From: Macrolepiota albuminosa
Lineage: Eukaryota; Basidiomycota; Agaricomycetes; Agaricales; Agaricaceae
Length of the DNA stretch: 64,000 nt
NCBI GenBank assembly: GCA_027475525.1
Contig: JAMWFC010000003.1
Location: forward strand, 124,001-188,000
Direction of reading: 5' to 3'
The translations under genes were made by a program, and so were the position numbers. Shown here in pieces: positions 22,770 through 33,003 of the stretch (position 1 is the first letter of the stretch; each line of letters begins with the position of its first letter). The notes beneath the pieces were generated by a model. It did no database searches, was not told the origin of the DNA, and saw only the letters and a program-made list of their open reading frames with translations.

Positions 22770-23345
22770 ACATTTGTGACTCTTTCCGTGTAATAATAAT
22801 GTGGGAAAATGTATTTATGGCACACACATCTGCCCTTCTAGCGCACTAATACCCATCACCTGGTCTTTACGATTGACTGCAAAAGCTGCAAACGCTTGCT
22901 AAAACTATCAATTCTGAGAGTGTGTCAAAATATTTCCGCGATGATCGGTTGGATGCTGTCCTTGCCGGTCATGTAATACTCTCCCTATGGAAGACTCGGC
23001 CGTTACGTATCACATTTATTATTCTATGGTCAACTTCTTTCTTAGTAAAAATCTCACAGATACCTGCCCATCGATCGAGGATTCTCGGGCCGTTGAATCG
23101 GAGCTATATAGCTACTTTTCTGAGGGTTATACTGTGTTCATTTTACACGAGGCAAAAACGCCCAATTGTTTTTTTCTGGCTGTGCTTCAGTGATAGTGAG
23201 AAATTCATTGCTGAAACAATGGACATACCATATTGTACTGGGCGTGCACTCCCAGGAGCATCAAGTGTGGGTCCTTGTCGTTGACGTGCACTGGCACATC
23301 AGACATCGATCCTGACCTACGCCTACACAGAACACCAATGGAAGA
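22770..23345. other. Intergenic, no recognised gene
   Basis: 576 bp. Short frames only, none supported. Confidence 0.4.
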
Positions 23346-23782
23346 ATGGAGAATGTGAACGAACAGGGAGTCAGTTTGAAGAATGAATCTCACGAGCTAC
23401 TGTTGTACCTCGCGGGGGCAGAAAATAGGCAACACTTGTTGGAAAAAAAAGTAAGGGTTTCTCTATACTGTTCCTAGCATTGCATTTTCGCGTTTCTAAC
23501 ACAAAGTCATTTTTCAGTTAGCACTGGTCCATTCTCAGGTCCTTCGATTAGCTGCTGGAGTACGCCAGAGCAGGCTGACGGCAATAAAAAGACGGTTTCC
23601 CCATATACCTTTTGTAAAGGATGGGTTCGAGTCAGCAACGTTAGCACTCAAAAACAATTCTGATATACAGATGCTGATGTATCTGTTGGCCATGGTGAGA
23701 GGATCAATACATGGTCTGTGGATTTATTTTCTCAGGAGCTATGTATCTCTTTTAGGATGTAAACCAAACTAAAAGGTACTAG
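23346..23782 (+). CDS. Small hypothetical protein (102 aa)
   Basis: Family not recognised. Three exons, 23346-23450, 23518-23694 and 23756-23782, with GTAAGG...TTTCAG and GTGAGA...TTTTAG introns, give an open 102-residue frame. The protein is rich in leucine and charged residues (HELLLYLAGAENRQHLLEKK, LALVHSQVLRLAAGVRQSR), suggesting amphipathic helices, with no signal peptide. Reading through the second intron also stays open for a while (to 23772), so the C-terminus is uncertain, and further upstream exons cannot be excluded. The normal intron borders are the main evidence that this is a gene. Confidence 0.45.
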
Positions 23783-24679
23783 TTTGCTTGAGAGGTGAAC
23801 CGTTCAAATGGCTGATCATTTCATTCCAATGAGTATGTAGATTGTATTTCCTTCCAAAGCCTCCCACTTGTATGCCCCTGTAAGAAACGTAGTTGTGGTG
23901 TATTCTGGTGAAATCTGACCAGCAAAAACATAAATACCAAGCCACGTTCCTTCATGTGGTCGTTCAGGCTATTGGTTCTATCCTCTGGCAGTGCCACAGA
24001 ATTGTCCCTTTGAACTTATTGTACAGGACGGTGTAGGCAAAGTATACCTACTCCATATTACTTGATTTTTTCCTCATTGTTTTGGTCCGACAGTGGTGTT
24101 ACCTAGGGACATATGTTACTTCATCTCTTCCGGAACATCCTATGGCTCTCTCCGAATGGATGACACTTGACGATGAGGTTAGCTGTTGCCCTTTATCCCC
24201 CTTCAGTGCAAACAATCTACACTCCCACTTACACTGGCAGACTAAAATCTCACACTGCGCACGCTTCAGGGCCCACCTTTCCGACATCGGACGCCCAGCA
24301 ATGTCAGCTGATTTGATCAAAGACAAATATGACAGCGGTCGTTGGAAGATCCCGTGTTTCGTTCTACACTGCGTTGGATTTGATGGAGAATTGTACAATA
24401 CTTTCCACACAATTGTTCAACGGATTCAGATTCTTTCATCTAATGACTCAAGATAGCCCTTTCTTCAGTGTACAATACTTTCCACACAATTGTTCAACGG
24501 ATTCAGATTCTTTCATCTAATGACTCAAGATAGCCCTTTCTTCAGTGTATTATCATGTCGTTTTTTTAAGTACATATATACAACTGTGAACTATCATCTC
24601 CAAATGGCTCATTACTCTATTGAGGACACGCAGGACATACTAAATAGATGAAACAAAACAACCCTCAAAAGTATATAAT
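23783..24679. other. No firmly supported gene; possible exons
   Basis: A frame at 24082-24456 (containing WCYLGTYVTSSLPEHP) and an open stretch near 23960-24040 could be exons of one gene, since GT and AG sites surround them, but I cannot join them convincingly. The 3' end of this frame runs into a 77-bp exact duplication. Confidence 0.3.
24394..24547. repeat. 77-bp exact tandem duplication (likely artefact)
   Basis: 24394-24470 is repeated without a mismatch at 24471-24547. See the finding on the 77-bp period. Confidence 0.85.
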
Positions 24680-24765
24680 CTCTTCGCCTGGGAGTCGAAC
24701 CCAGCTTTCGCGCGGACCTATCAGGAAATGACAGGCGCGTGTACTAACCGATATACTAGCGAAGA
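24680..24765 (-). tRNA. tRNA-Asp (GTC), with intron
   Basis: The minus strand folds as a full cloverleaf: acceptor TCTTCGC paired with GCGAAGA, discriminator G, A box TAGTATATCGGTTAG, anticodon arm CGCGC/GCGCG with loop CTGTCA and anticodon GTC, and T arm CTGGG-TTCGACT-CCCAG. A 14-nt intron follows position 37 (plus-strand complement at about 24714-24727). The mature length is 72 nt before CCA. It matches eukaryotic tRNA-Asp closely and is nearly identical to 32768-32850 outside the acceptor stem and intron. Confidence 0.93.
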
Positions 24766-26054
24766 ATACATTGAGTTAAAGGAATCAACTTATACCTTCT
24801 AGACTGAATCGCTGTGCCACCTTTCATGAATGGTACATTTTCCGGCCGAAAAGGGTAGAGTTCTCTAGTTAGAGGGGAGCTGGGGTTACGGTACATGCGC
24901 GCGCAAGGAGTGGGTGAGAGTGAATCTTCGTAATTTATATTTTTCGTTTTGTGAATGGCTGGCATAGTGACGTACGAATAAAGCAGAGAAATGAAAAAAC
25001 TTGCACCCAAACTATCTATTCAAATTTTCTTGTATACTTTCAGACTTCGTCAATCACTTGTCTCCCAACACATAAGTTCACTTCTTCAACTCTTTACGTC
25101 GACCTTGGCAATTCTATAACAGGGATGACAGGTGGGGCCGAATATACATGCGAAACTGAGTGAAAATTCACCTGGAAGAGCGCAAATTAGTTCCATATCC
25201 GGTCAGTGATTATCAAGGACTTGAGGATCACCAACTCCTGAAACTGTAAAAGATGCATTTTTAGCTGACACACAAATGGCAGTAGAACTTAATAATAACA
25301 TTCCAGTTGGAGATATAGAGTACTGACATCGACGCTAGGAAGGTGAAGAAGGTGACGGTGAGGGACATGAAGGTGTACATGGTTGCAAAAGTTGAAAGGC
25401 AAGTGGATACTTTCCCTGAGACATCGAAGGACACTGCTTTGGGTTTCTTAGGCCCACGGGTGCTTCACTCAGAATCCTGTTCCTGCATTGCAATCGATCT
25501 GAAGAGAAAGGAAGAACTTTTGGAACACAAGAGATTTGCGCCGTATAAAAAAGGGACGTTTCCTTTTTTTTATTTGAGTGAGGCGACTATTTCTGCTGCA
25601 TTTATAGTTCCATGAAAAGATGACGTACGCGGACACGGACACAATCTAGTTGGTTACCCAGTATGATAGTATCCAGATTGGAATGACCGTCGTGCACGGA
25701 TACAAAAGCGACACGCTTAGTCCTTGAGTGGCGGTCGCTCTCACCCTGTTGGGGATCACCTTGCGCGTAGTCGTGTCGAGTATACCTTTTGCACATCCAA
25801 GTTATAAATGTCATAAATATACATGGCAGTGTTGTAAAGCCTTGAATAAAGTAATCGGGAGCGGAGTGAAAATGGTGTTACCGGGTGGACCACGCCGGGA
25901 TTGGATTATGAAGGGCTGGTTGAGGCAAATGAGGATGACTCGGAAGAACACATGCGGTGGAATTGACGAACACCAGTAGATAGAAATAACGGACCAACTG
26001 CATCCTCTGTCCAACTACCTTGGATCTTCCGCAATCACATCGCTGACTCCCTAC
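24766..26054. other. Intergenic, no recognised gene
   Basis: 1.3 kb with only weak frames, such as 25343-25615 and 25728-25979. None shows a domain, and none could be joined into a longer product. Confidence 0.4.
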
Positions 26055-26621
26055 TTGTATCAACTCATTCTACGATCTCGCTCAAAGTCGGCACTGGGAC
26101 CTGTAGGTACGTCTAAAGGATATGAAGATGGGGATCGGGACTCGGTCGAACACTGGTCGGAAAGTTATGGAGACTGGGAGGAAGCACTTGCAATGAGGAA
26201 TGTCGGGTTGGGGGTTACAAGTATAAGCATGGAGATGTTTAGTGTTGGAGGTACGGCGTCTAACGACTCACCCCGAGCGGGCCGGCTAATCCTGAACTTG
26301 TTGTCGAACACTATATTCGATGGTCAGTTGCTTGGTAAAAAAGGAGAAGGAACAAACAGATTTCTCCAGATGAGACTGAGAGTGTGTGCCGCTAGGAAAA
26401 AGCACCTCGATGAAAAGCAGAGTGGTGCTGAGGAACTTGTACATCATCCGTATGTGTGTGGTGTGAGCACAACTCGGATGACGTTGGGAGGATCCAGGAG
26501 TCGCAAGAGATTTTTAATCTGCATGAGTGTTCAGTTTGACTGGCGATATGGCGGCTTGGGCTTGAGGTCCTATAGTAGGCTAGGCCAGGCTTTGTACCAG
26601 CCAGGAGAGTCTGTGGCGTAG
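26055..26621 (+). CDS. Unsupported open frame, 188 aa, unknown
   Basis: A continuous plus-strand frame of 188 codons, unusual in length for this intergenic stretch. The product begins MYQLILRSRSKSALGPVGTS, is glycine- and arginine-rich, and has no domain I recognise. There is no paralogue in the window. It may be an exon, a decayed gene or chance. Listed for completeness only. Confidence 0.2.
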   Translation: MYQLILRSRSKSALGPVGTSKGYEDGDRDSVEHWSESYGDWEEALAMRNVGLGVTSISMEMFSVGGTASNDSPRAGRLILNLLSNTIFDGQLLGKKGEGTNRFLQMRLRVCAARKKHLDEKQSGAEELVHHPYVCGVSTTRMTLGGSRSRKRFLICMSVQFDWRYGGLGLRSYSRLGQALYQPGESVA

Positions 26622-27074
26622 CTTTGCATCTTCCAAAGTCTGGGTCAAGCTTAGTTACCACTCCTACGACCTGTGCCACCAGCCGGATTACCACCACAAT
26701 CTTCCAACGAGCACAAATCTTTGCAGGACAAATGTTTTGAAGTCCATGACTCCTCGAGGACAACTCTGACACTGGCTCTGGCAAAACCGACGAGAAAACC
26801 AAACAGAAAAGTGGGGAATCTGCTGTGACATTGAACTTTGTTGATGCATCGAATGTTAGTTAGTCAGGGCAGGGATGCTTTCTTTTCTGAAAATGGAAAC
26901 TACTTCTGATCCTGTTGCAGGTATTTCCCCCTCGATCTCCAACCTACCTTCGGCCATACTCAACCTCTTATCATGACCTGATGATTTTCTGTGAAGCGAG
27001 TACTGCTCACCACCTTCAAAAGCTATTCCGAAACGTCTAACCTGTTATTGGACCACGGATTTTTCTATTGTCAA
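26622..27074. other. Intergenic, no recognised gene
   Basis: About 450 bp ahead of the tRNA-Pro gene. Nothing supported. Confidence 0.4.
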
Positions 27075-27166
27075 GGCCTGATGGTCTAGTAGTATGATTC
27101 CTTGTTAGGGCTCTAAGATCAAGGGTTGTTTCGAGGAGGTCCCGGGTTCAATTCCCGGTCAGGCCC
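27075..27166 (+). tRNA. tRNA-Pro (AGG), with intron
   Basis: Acceptor GGCCTGA pairs perfectly with TCAGGCC, discriminator C at 27166. The A box is TGGTCTAGTAGTATG. The anticodon arm CCTTG/CGAGG carries loop TTAGGG with anticodon AGG. A 20-nt intron (27111-27130) follows position 37. The T arm is CCGGG-TTCAATT-CCCGG. The mature length is 72 nt. The sequence matches the eukaryotic tRNA-Pro pattern. Confidence 0.93.
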
Positions 27167-28726
27167 TAAATTTCGACTTTGAGTCGCAATTAACTTTTGT
27201 ATTGGATCTCAGGGGGTTTTTATGGGTGAGTAGTCATTGGGAGGAGTGCAAGTTGTTTACTATCCTGTTGTAGATTTAAGTAACTAGTGTGTAAATTGAA
27301 TGAATTATGCCTTTACATAGCTTTTTCATTCAAAGCACTTGTTGCAGATCATGTAGAAAGGAAAGCTATATTTAGCAACAAAAAATGACTTCAGATATAA
27401 CAACTCTCTTCATTTTTTACATATATGCAATTGTCCCAGTTAATTTGTTAGAGGTTACTGAATTTTTCCATTACAGATTACTTATTGCATTACCATTTTT
27501 TTTCCATCTATGGTGCAAGTTGCTTAGTCACCACCGCTTTTGTACAAGTAAGACTACACCTTAAATAATCATCCAATTTCTTATTTCTCTTGACAAAATG
27601 CATATTTTCATAAAAGCAATTGATTGTCAAGATTGATTTTCAAAATTCTCAAATTTAATAGAAATATCATTTCTAGTCCAACTCAGTTCTGCTGCTCTTA
27701 TAAATAATGATTTACATGTCTACAGGTGCTGCAATAGCATCAGAAATCATTTTGTGTAATTCCTATCAACTGTCATATCAATGTTGAGAGATCTTGGAAA
27801 CAAGGCACTTTGTTGTTGTTGCCTGTACTGTGAGTTAGTTGTAAGTTGACAGGCAAAGGATGACAGAATATGACTTAACAAGTGATTCTATGGAAGGGTC
27901 ATAGTGCCTAGACTGTATTTACAATACAGTGGGCTGTTCTGTGTTGATCAAGGACAAAGGAAATAGGGAAGGGAGATGCAGTCATATTCTTTCTCTGGAT
28001 GTTTGTGATGGAACAAGCTAGTGGAAGGATATGAGATCAAAGTGTGCTGCAAGGAGGAAGAGGGACAAACTGATGCTGCTCAGCAATGGGACTTGTGAGG
28101 TTCAGCAATGTCTAGAATCATTGTCATTTGAGTAGCTGTGAAGAATGCATTGGGAGTGCTTATAGAATGCTTCTTCAATTTGTCAAGCACTCCATTCAGA
28201 TGTTGCCCACCTTCCAAATGCCACTACAATACAATTTTTGCCGCCCTCACAGCAGTCTCCACACCTACCATACTAGTCCAATCCCTAGGCCCATGGATCA
28301 CCACCACCTTCTTTATTATCAAGAGCTCTGCTCTATAGATGCTGCATGTGCCTTAAATACAGTATTCTTGTCAATAAGAAGAAAGCTGACCCTAGCTGAA
28401 CAAGCTGGTGCTTGTGTTGTTTCCAATTCAACAGGTTTTAAATCAAGCAGCAGCTCTATTTGAAATCATGCAAAAAAAAGATTGAATTAACTCTATGGAA
28501 CATAGGTGAAGGCTTGGGACCAAGAACAAGCAGCTGCACAAGAGTTGTGTATTGTTGAATGTGGCAGCCATAGACAGATAATGTAAAATGTTACCAGAAA
28601 TTTCAATAAGACAAGTTTTCATGCACTGCATGGATTTTCCACTGCTTGAACCTCCTAGCATCCTTCAGACAGCCATATCCTGCACTAGTATGTTGTGATT
28701 GAGGCTCTGTATTGGAGCAGATGAAA

Positions 28727-29302
28727 TGAAAGCTGTACTAAGTAATAGTAATAACATTAGTGCAGCAAATAACAAGATTTAAATATTTACTAAGCTTGGT
28801 GAGTACAATAATTGGTGAGTCAGAAAGAGCTTATAAGCACAACATTGTAGAGATTAAGTAGTGCCACCTACTAGAAAGAACATATTAAATGCAGGCTATA
28901 GCATGAGGATTAGTGGTTAGCCAAAAGAAAATGAAAATAATAAACTAAAGTTGTTTCACATATAATGATGTGGCACTTTGTCATTGTTGAAGTCAACAAA
29001 GGCAGAGTGTGGCTTAATGAAAGCTGTATTAAGTAATAACATTAGTGCAGCAAATAACAAGATTTAAATATTTACCAAGCTTGGTGAATACAATAATTGG
29101 TGAGTTAGAAAGAGCTTATAAGCACAACATTGTGATGATTAAGTAGTGCCACCTACTAGAAAGAACATATTAAATGCAGGCTGTAGCATGAGGATTAGTG
29201 GTTAGCCAAAAGAAAATGAAAATAATAAACTGAAGTTGTCCCACATATGATGATGTGGCACTTTGTCATTGTTGAAGTCAACAAAGGCAGAGTGTGGCTT
29301 AA
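28727..29302. repeat. Tandem duplication, units 291 and 285 bp
   Basis: 28727-29017 is repeated at 29018-29302 with scattered substitutions and a small deletion. Both units begin TGAAAGCTGTA and end AGTGTGGCTTAA. Divergence of several percent shows it is old, unlike the 77-bp duplications. Confidence 0.85.
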
Positions 29303-30040
29303 CATGCAGTGGCAGAATGTACCTAGAGCAAGTGTTAGTTATAAAATGTGACAAAATCAATAAAACAAAACACTTACTATGCATTAAAATGTCTCTAGAA
29401 GGAGTTGAATCTTCTGAGGACCTGCTGTAAAATCTGGTGTGCAATGTAGTGTTCAAGGGCTCACAAGAGGCTGCACTCATGCAAGTTACAAGAAAGTAGT
29501 GCTGTTGGTGGTTAGAGTATGTAACAAGAAGATAGGACTCTTTTTCCTGCATCATGCTGATATATGTGCATTCAGTGCACATGGTGGCATTTGCTATTGA
29601 ATCTTGGGACAGTTGCAGGCATGCAAGACAGTGCCTGCATTGAAGGAGAAGTCTTGAGGGAGGTTGTAAAATGCTAATACTTAAAACTATTTTGTAAAAT
29701 ATAAAATAAAATATGTTTTAATAACTTACTAGGCAACAGTTAGATTTCCCCAAGGTAAAACTGCACAATATTAAGCCAGGCTGAGAGTGACCAGCCAAGG
29801 AGCAAGAAAAAAAATCTCAAGCCATGCTGCACCAGCAAGCTAAAAAGTCCAGCTAGGCCAAGACATGGCAGCCAAGTGCTAGCAAATAGCAATGAGAGAA
29901 AAAGAAAAAATTTAGCTATTGCTGAACTTGCAAGCCAAAAAGTCTAGCTAGGCCAGGACAAGGCTGCTTAGCTCAAGCAAATAGTGATTTAAAGCAACAA
30001 CTAAGCTGTGCAAGAAAAATGATAGTGAGAAAATTTTGAT

Positions 30041-31240
30041 GTGGCATCTACAACTCCTGTGAGAAGTAAGCTTTGTACTTTCAGACCAATCTTGCAGTAT
30101 TCAATTTCCAATCTGCTCATTTATCGGGCTTCTCAGACTATGACTTTTGAAAGTATATCATCTCTCTTGCAGTCTGTGGCAGAAGACTCTGCTGCTCTAT
30201 TTTATTTGGCCACTAATAATGTGGACAACTTCTTGGTCTGATTAAATGAACTGGCTAGGCAGCTAGGGCTAGAAATGAGGCTGGAAGAAGTAAAAAGTCT
30301 GTAGACTTTTGTTGGGTAAAATGAAAAGCAGGTAAATGTTGATAAGAGGATTCAAGAGGCTGTGGCTTACAGAAAGCAGTTTACTAAGGAACTCAGGAGA
30401 GCAAAAAGGATCTTCATCAGGAAACTAGAGATTGATTGGAAAGAGGAGGAGAGGATAGCATTTCTTGATTCACTTCCTGTTATTAAAGTGGCCACTCTCC
30501 AACACAGTTATCCTCCACATAATTACTGAATTGCTGAGTCAGAAATCATTGCAGCCAAATGACAAGACCATTTTGAAAGAGGCTATTAGCCAGATAAGAG
30601 GAGGCTGCCTGTTCATCTCCTTGATAGTTCTAAACTATCAGTCAATATTTTAGAGGATGTGAGCTGCATTTTAAAGGATGAGGAGAGAAAGTTGATTGGT
30701 GTTGTTTTGCACAATATACATCTTTCAGCAGAGTTGATAAAGTGGGCAGACTGGGTAGCAGAAAGAGCAGTAAATCAAAGGAGGAATATCAGAGTGAGTA
30801 GCCAGCTTGCTTAAATAATAAGTTAGCCAATATTGAAATTCAAAAAGAAGACCCAGAAAAACTGGTTCAAATAGGATACTTGGCTGGCTCTAGGAGCAAA
30901 ACAGAATTCTATTGAGTTAGGAATTTACTATCACAAAAGAAGGAAGCAAGAGAGAAAGAAGCCAAACTTGATGTGGAGGCGAGTTCTTTTTTGCATTTGC
31001 TTGACAAATTGCCAAGTCTAGGCTGCCAAAGAAAGTCATTAAAGACTTTATCAACTTTGTGGAAACTTCAGATCTCAAAGAGATGGATGGAAATAGACAA
31101 ATGACTGGGAATACTATGGAAGGACTTTTTTCAACCAAGGATTGAGCACTTAGATGAGCAGAGGCTGAAAATAATCATATCAAGCCAACTAAAACTAGCT
31201 CTTGCCTACCTGATACTCTTCAGCATCTTCCTGGCTTAAC
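30041..31240 (+). pseudogene. Decayed coding remnant of unknown family
   Basis: One reading frame (30041 to about 30815) continues through stops that are nearly all TGA or TAG, with long protein-like stretches such as FTKELRRAKRIFIRKLEID and ERKLIGVVLHNIHLSAEL. After a frame change it continues with LDKLPSLGCQRKSL and WKDFFQPRIEHLDEQ. The charged, helical, leucine-rich character over 1.2 kb is not random. I do not recognise the family. It is probably a transposon-borne or multicopy gene that decayed at CpG sites (arginine codons turned to stops). Confidence 0.55.
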
Positions 31241-32767
31241 TAAAGAGGAATGCACTGTGCAAGTGAGTAATCATGAGTTCACCTTCAAGGATATAGAGCT
31301 TGCACTTCTGACAGGTATAATGGGAGTAAATTATTCCAGGTAAGCTGCAATAATTATTTTTCACTTTAGGAAAAGCTGAGATTTGTTTTGAGCAATTCAT
31401 TCTGAGCATCAACCTCATGGTTTTGCTATTGCCTAGACAATAACTCACAATATGAATTTTGATGCTGGTGGACATTTTTATTTTGCTCAGCATAGAGTTA
31501 AAATGCGATCAGCTCCCAACACTGAAAGTTTTTGCTCTTTAATATAATTCTCCTATAAACTAAGAATATAAGGAGATGTAACAAATGAAAGTCTTTGCTG
31601 AGCCAATTCAGGTTTAACTTCTGAAGGATGAAAGTTAGGGAGGCTAGTTCTATGGCATTGACCAGGTTTTCAAACAGTTAGAGTCTATAAAGATATGTAT
31701 CGAACATTTTTTTTCTCTAACTTGTGAATTAATAATTTACTTCTACAACAATCCTCTCTTTTATGACATATACATATATTATAAGTAATTAAAGACTGCA
31801 TACTATGTGGTATTACTCAGCTTAAATGTCACTGTTTCTTCTTGATTACTCTTGTCAGTGCTTTAATCTTTGACTCATTCTCCTTGCATCCTATCAAAGG
31901 ATTGTCCACATATCAGCTTAGCAAAAGACAAAGAAAAAAGAAACTCAGACTACCTTACTCTCCCAACTCTCTCGGACTAACCATCTTTGAAATACAAATA
32001 AGCCACAATGTGTCAGGTAAAGAATGCTGTGCTACCTCTTAATCTGGTATAACTTCATTGTATCTTGGTAATTCCTGATTTTCTCAGTTCTTTAGTGGCT
32101 GCTGCAAAGCTGTGCTAGCCATAGCTTTTCTAGTAGTAGGCTGAGATAATGTTGCTGCCACTGGATAAAGTCTTTTATAGTTATAATATGTTGCTTTAGA
32201 TACTTTTTTTCTCTGTTTGCAATAGAAGAGACAGTTACAGAAATAGTGCTGCTTTTCAGGAATAAGAGAAACAAGACTTGAGGACATGGCAATGAAGACA
32301 GCAAACCTTGTAAGAATACACAATCTTAGTGTAGGAGCCTTAACAAAGGAAGTTGAGATGAAAGAAATCAATCAAATTCAGTCACATAATAAGAATAGTA
32401 TAAGGATATATTGACAATTAGATGATACTATCAGTAGATGTTTCAATGAGAAGACTTGGATATATCAATGTGTATGTATAAGCATTTACAGTACCATATT
32501 TTCAAGAATGACAGATGCTATACCTACCTTCTATATTTTGTAAAGAGTTGGTTAAAGCTGTCTCATCATGCAAGAAGAAATGAAAAAAGTGATGTGAGCA
32601 AGGACATGAAGAGCTTCAATGTTGCTTACAACGATGATAAAGAAAGTAGCATACATGTTCACTAGTTTAGACAAATATAAATACACGACATATTAGGCAT
32701 GCATATTGAAAGGGATACAATGAATTCACATGATGATAAGAATTATACATGAATGACAAATGTCGTA

Positions 32768-32850
32768 CTCTCTGCCTGGGAGTCGAACCCAGCTTTCGCG
32801 CGGCCTCCGGAAATGACAGGCGCGTGTACTAACCGATATACTAGCAGAGA
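32768..32850 (-). tRNA. tRNA-Asp (GTC), second copy, with intron
   Basis: Acceptor TCTCTGC pairs with GCAGAGA, discriminator G. The A box, anticodon arm CGCGC/GCGCG, loop with GTC, and T arm CTGGG-TTCGACT-CCCAG are identical to the copy at 24680-24765. The intron is 11 nt rather than 14 and differs in sequence, and the acceptor stem differs by compensated changes, so both copies appear functional. It sits about 150 bp from the edge of the CpG-poor block. Confidence 0.93.
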
Positions 32851-33003
32851 CGATGACAGAACTTAACTTGATACCATACATAGAAGCAGTGATGGCGGAG
32901 GAAAAATTTAAACGACGGAAGTATACAGGACCGTCCGGAGTGATGTGGCGGAGTTGCGACAATTAAACTGATTGAGTCAATCTTCCTGTCGTCGTCGTCC
33001 ACG

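Larger units (their letters stand above)
27180..32620. repeat. CpG-depleted decayed transposon block 1
   Basis: AT-rich DNA with almost no CpG dinucleotides (a handful in 5.4 kb by eye) and many TpG and CpA, against normal CpG density in the gene regions on both sides. Recognisable contents are a 291-bp tandem duplication (28727-29302) and a stop-riddled coding remnant (30041-31240). 27180-28726 and 31241-32620 hold no supported gene. The pattern is that expected of methylated cytosine decay in old transposons. Confidence 0.65.

Noticed and set aside
24082..24456. 124-codon open frame as a gene
   Set aside because: No domain, no clear start context, and its end runs into a 77-bp artefact duplication. 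Described only as a possible exon.
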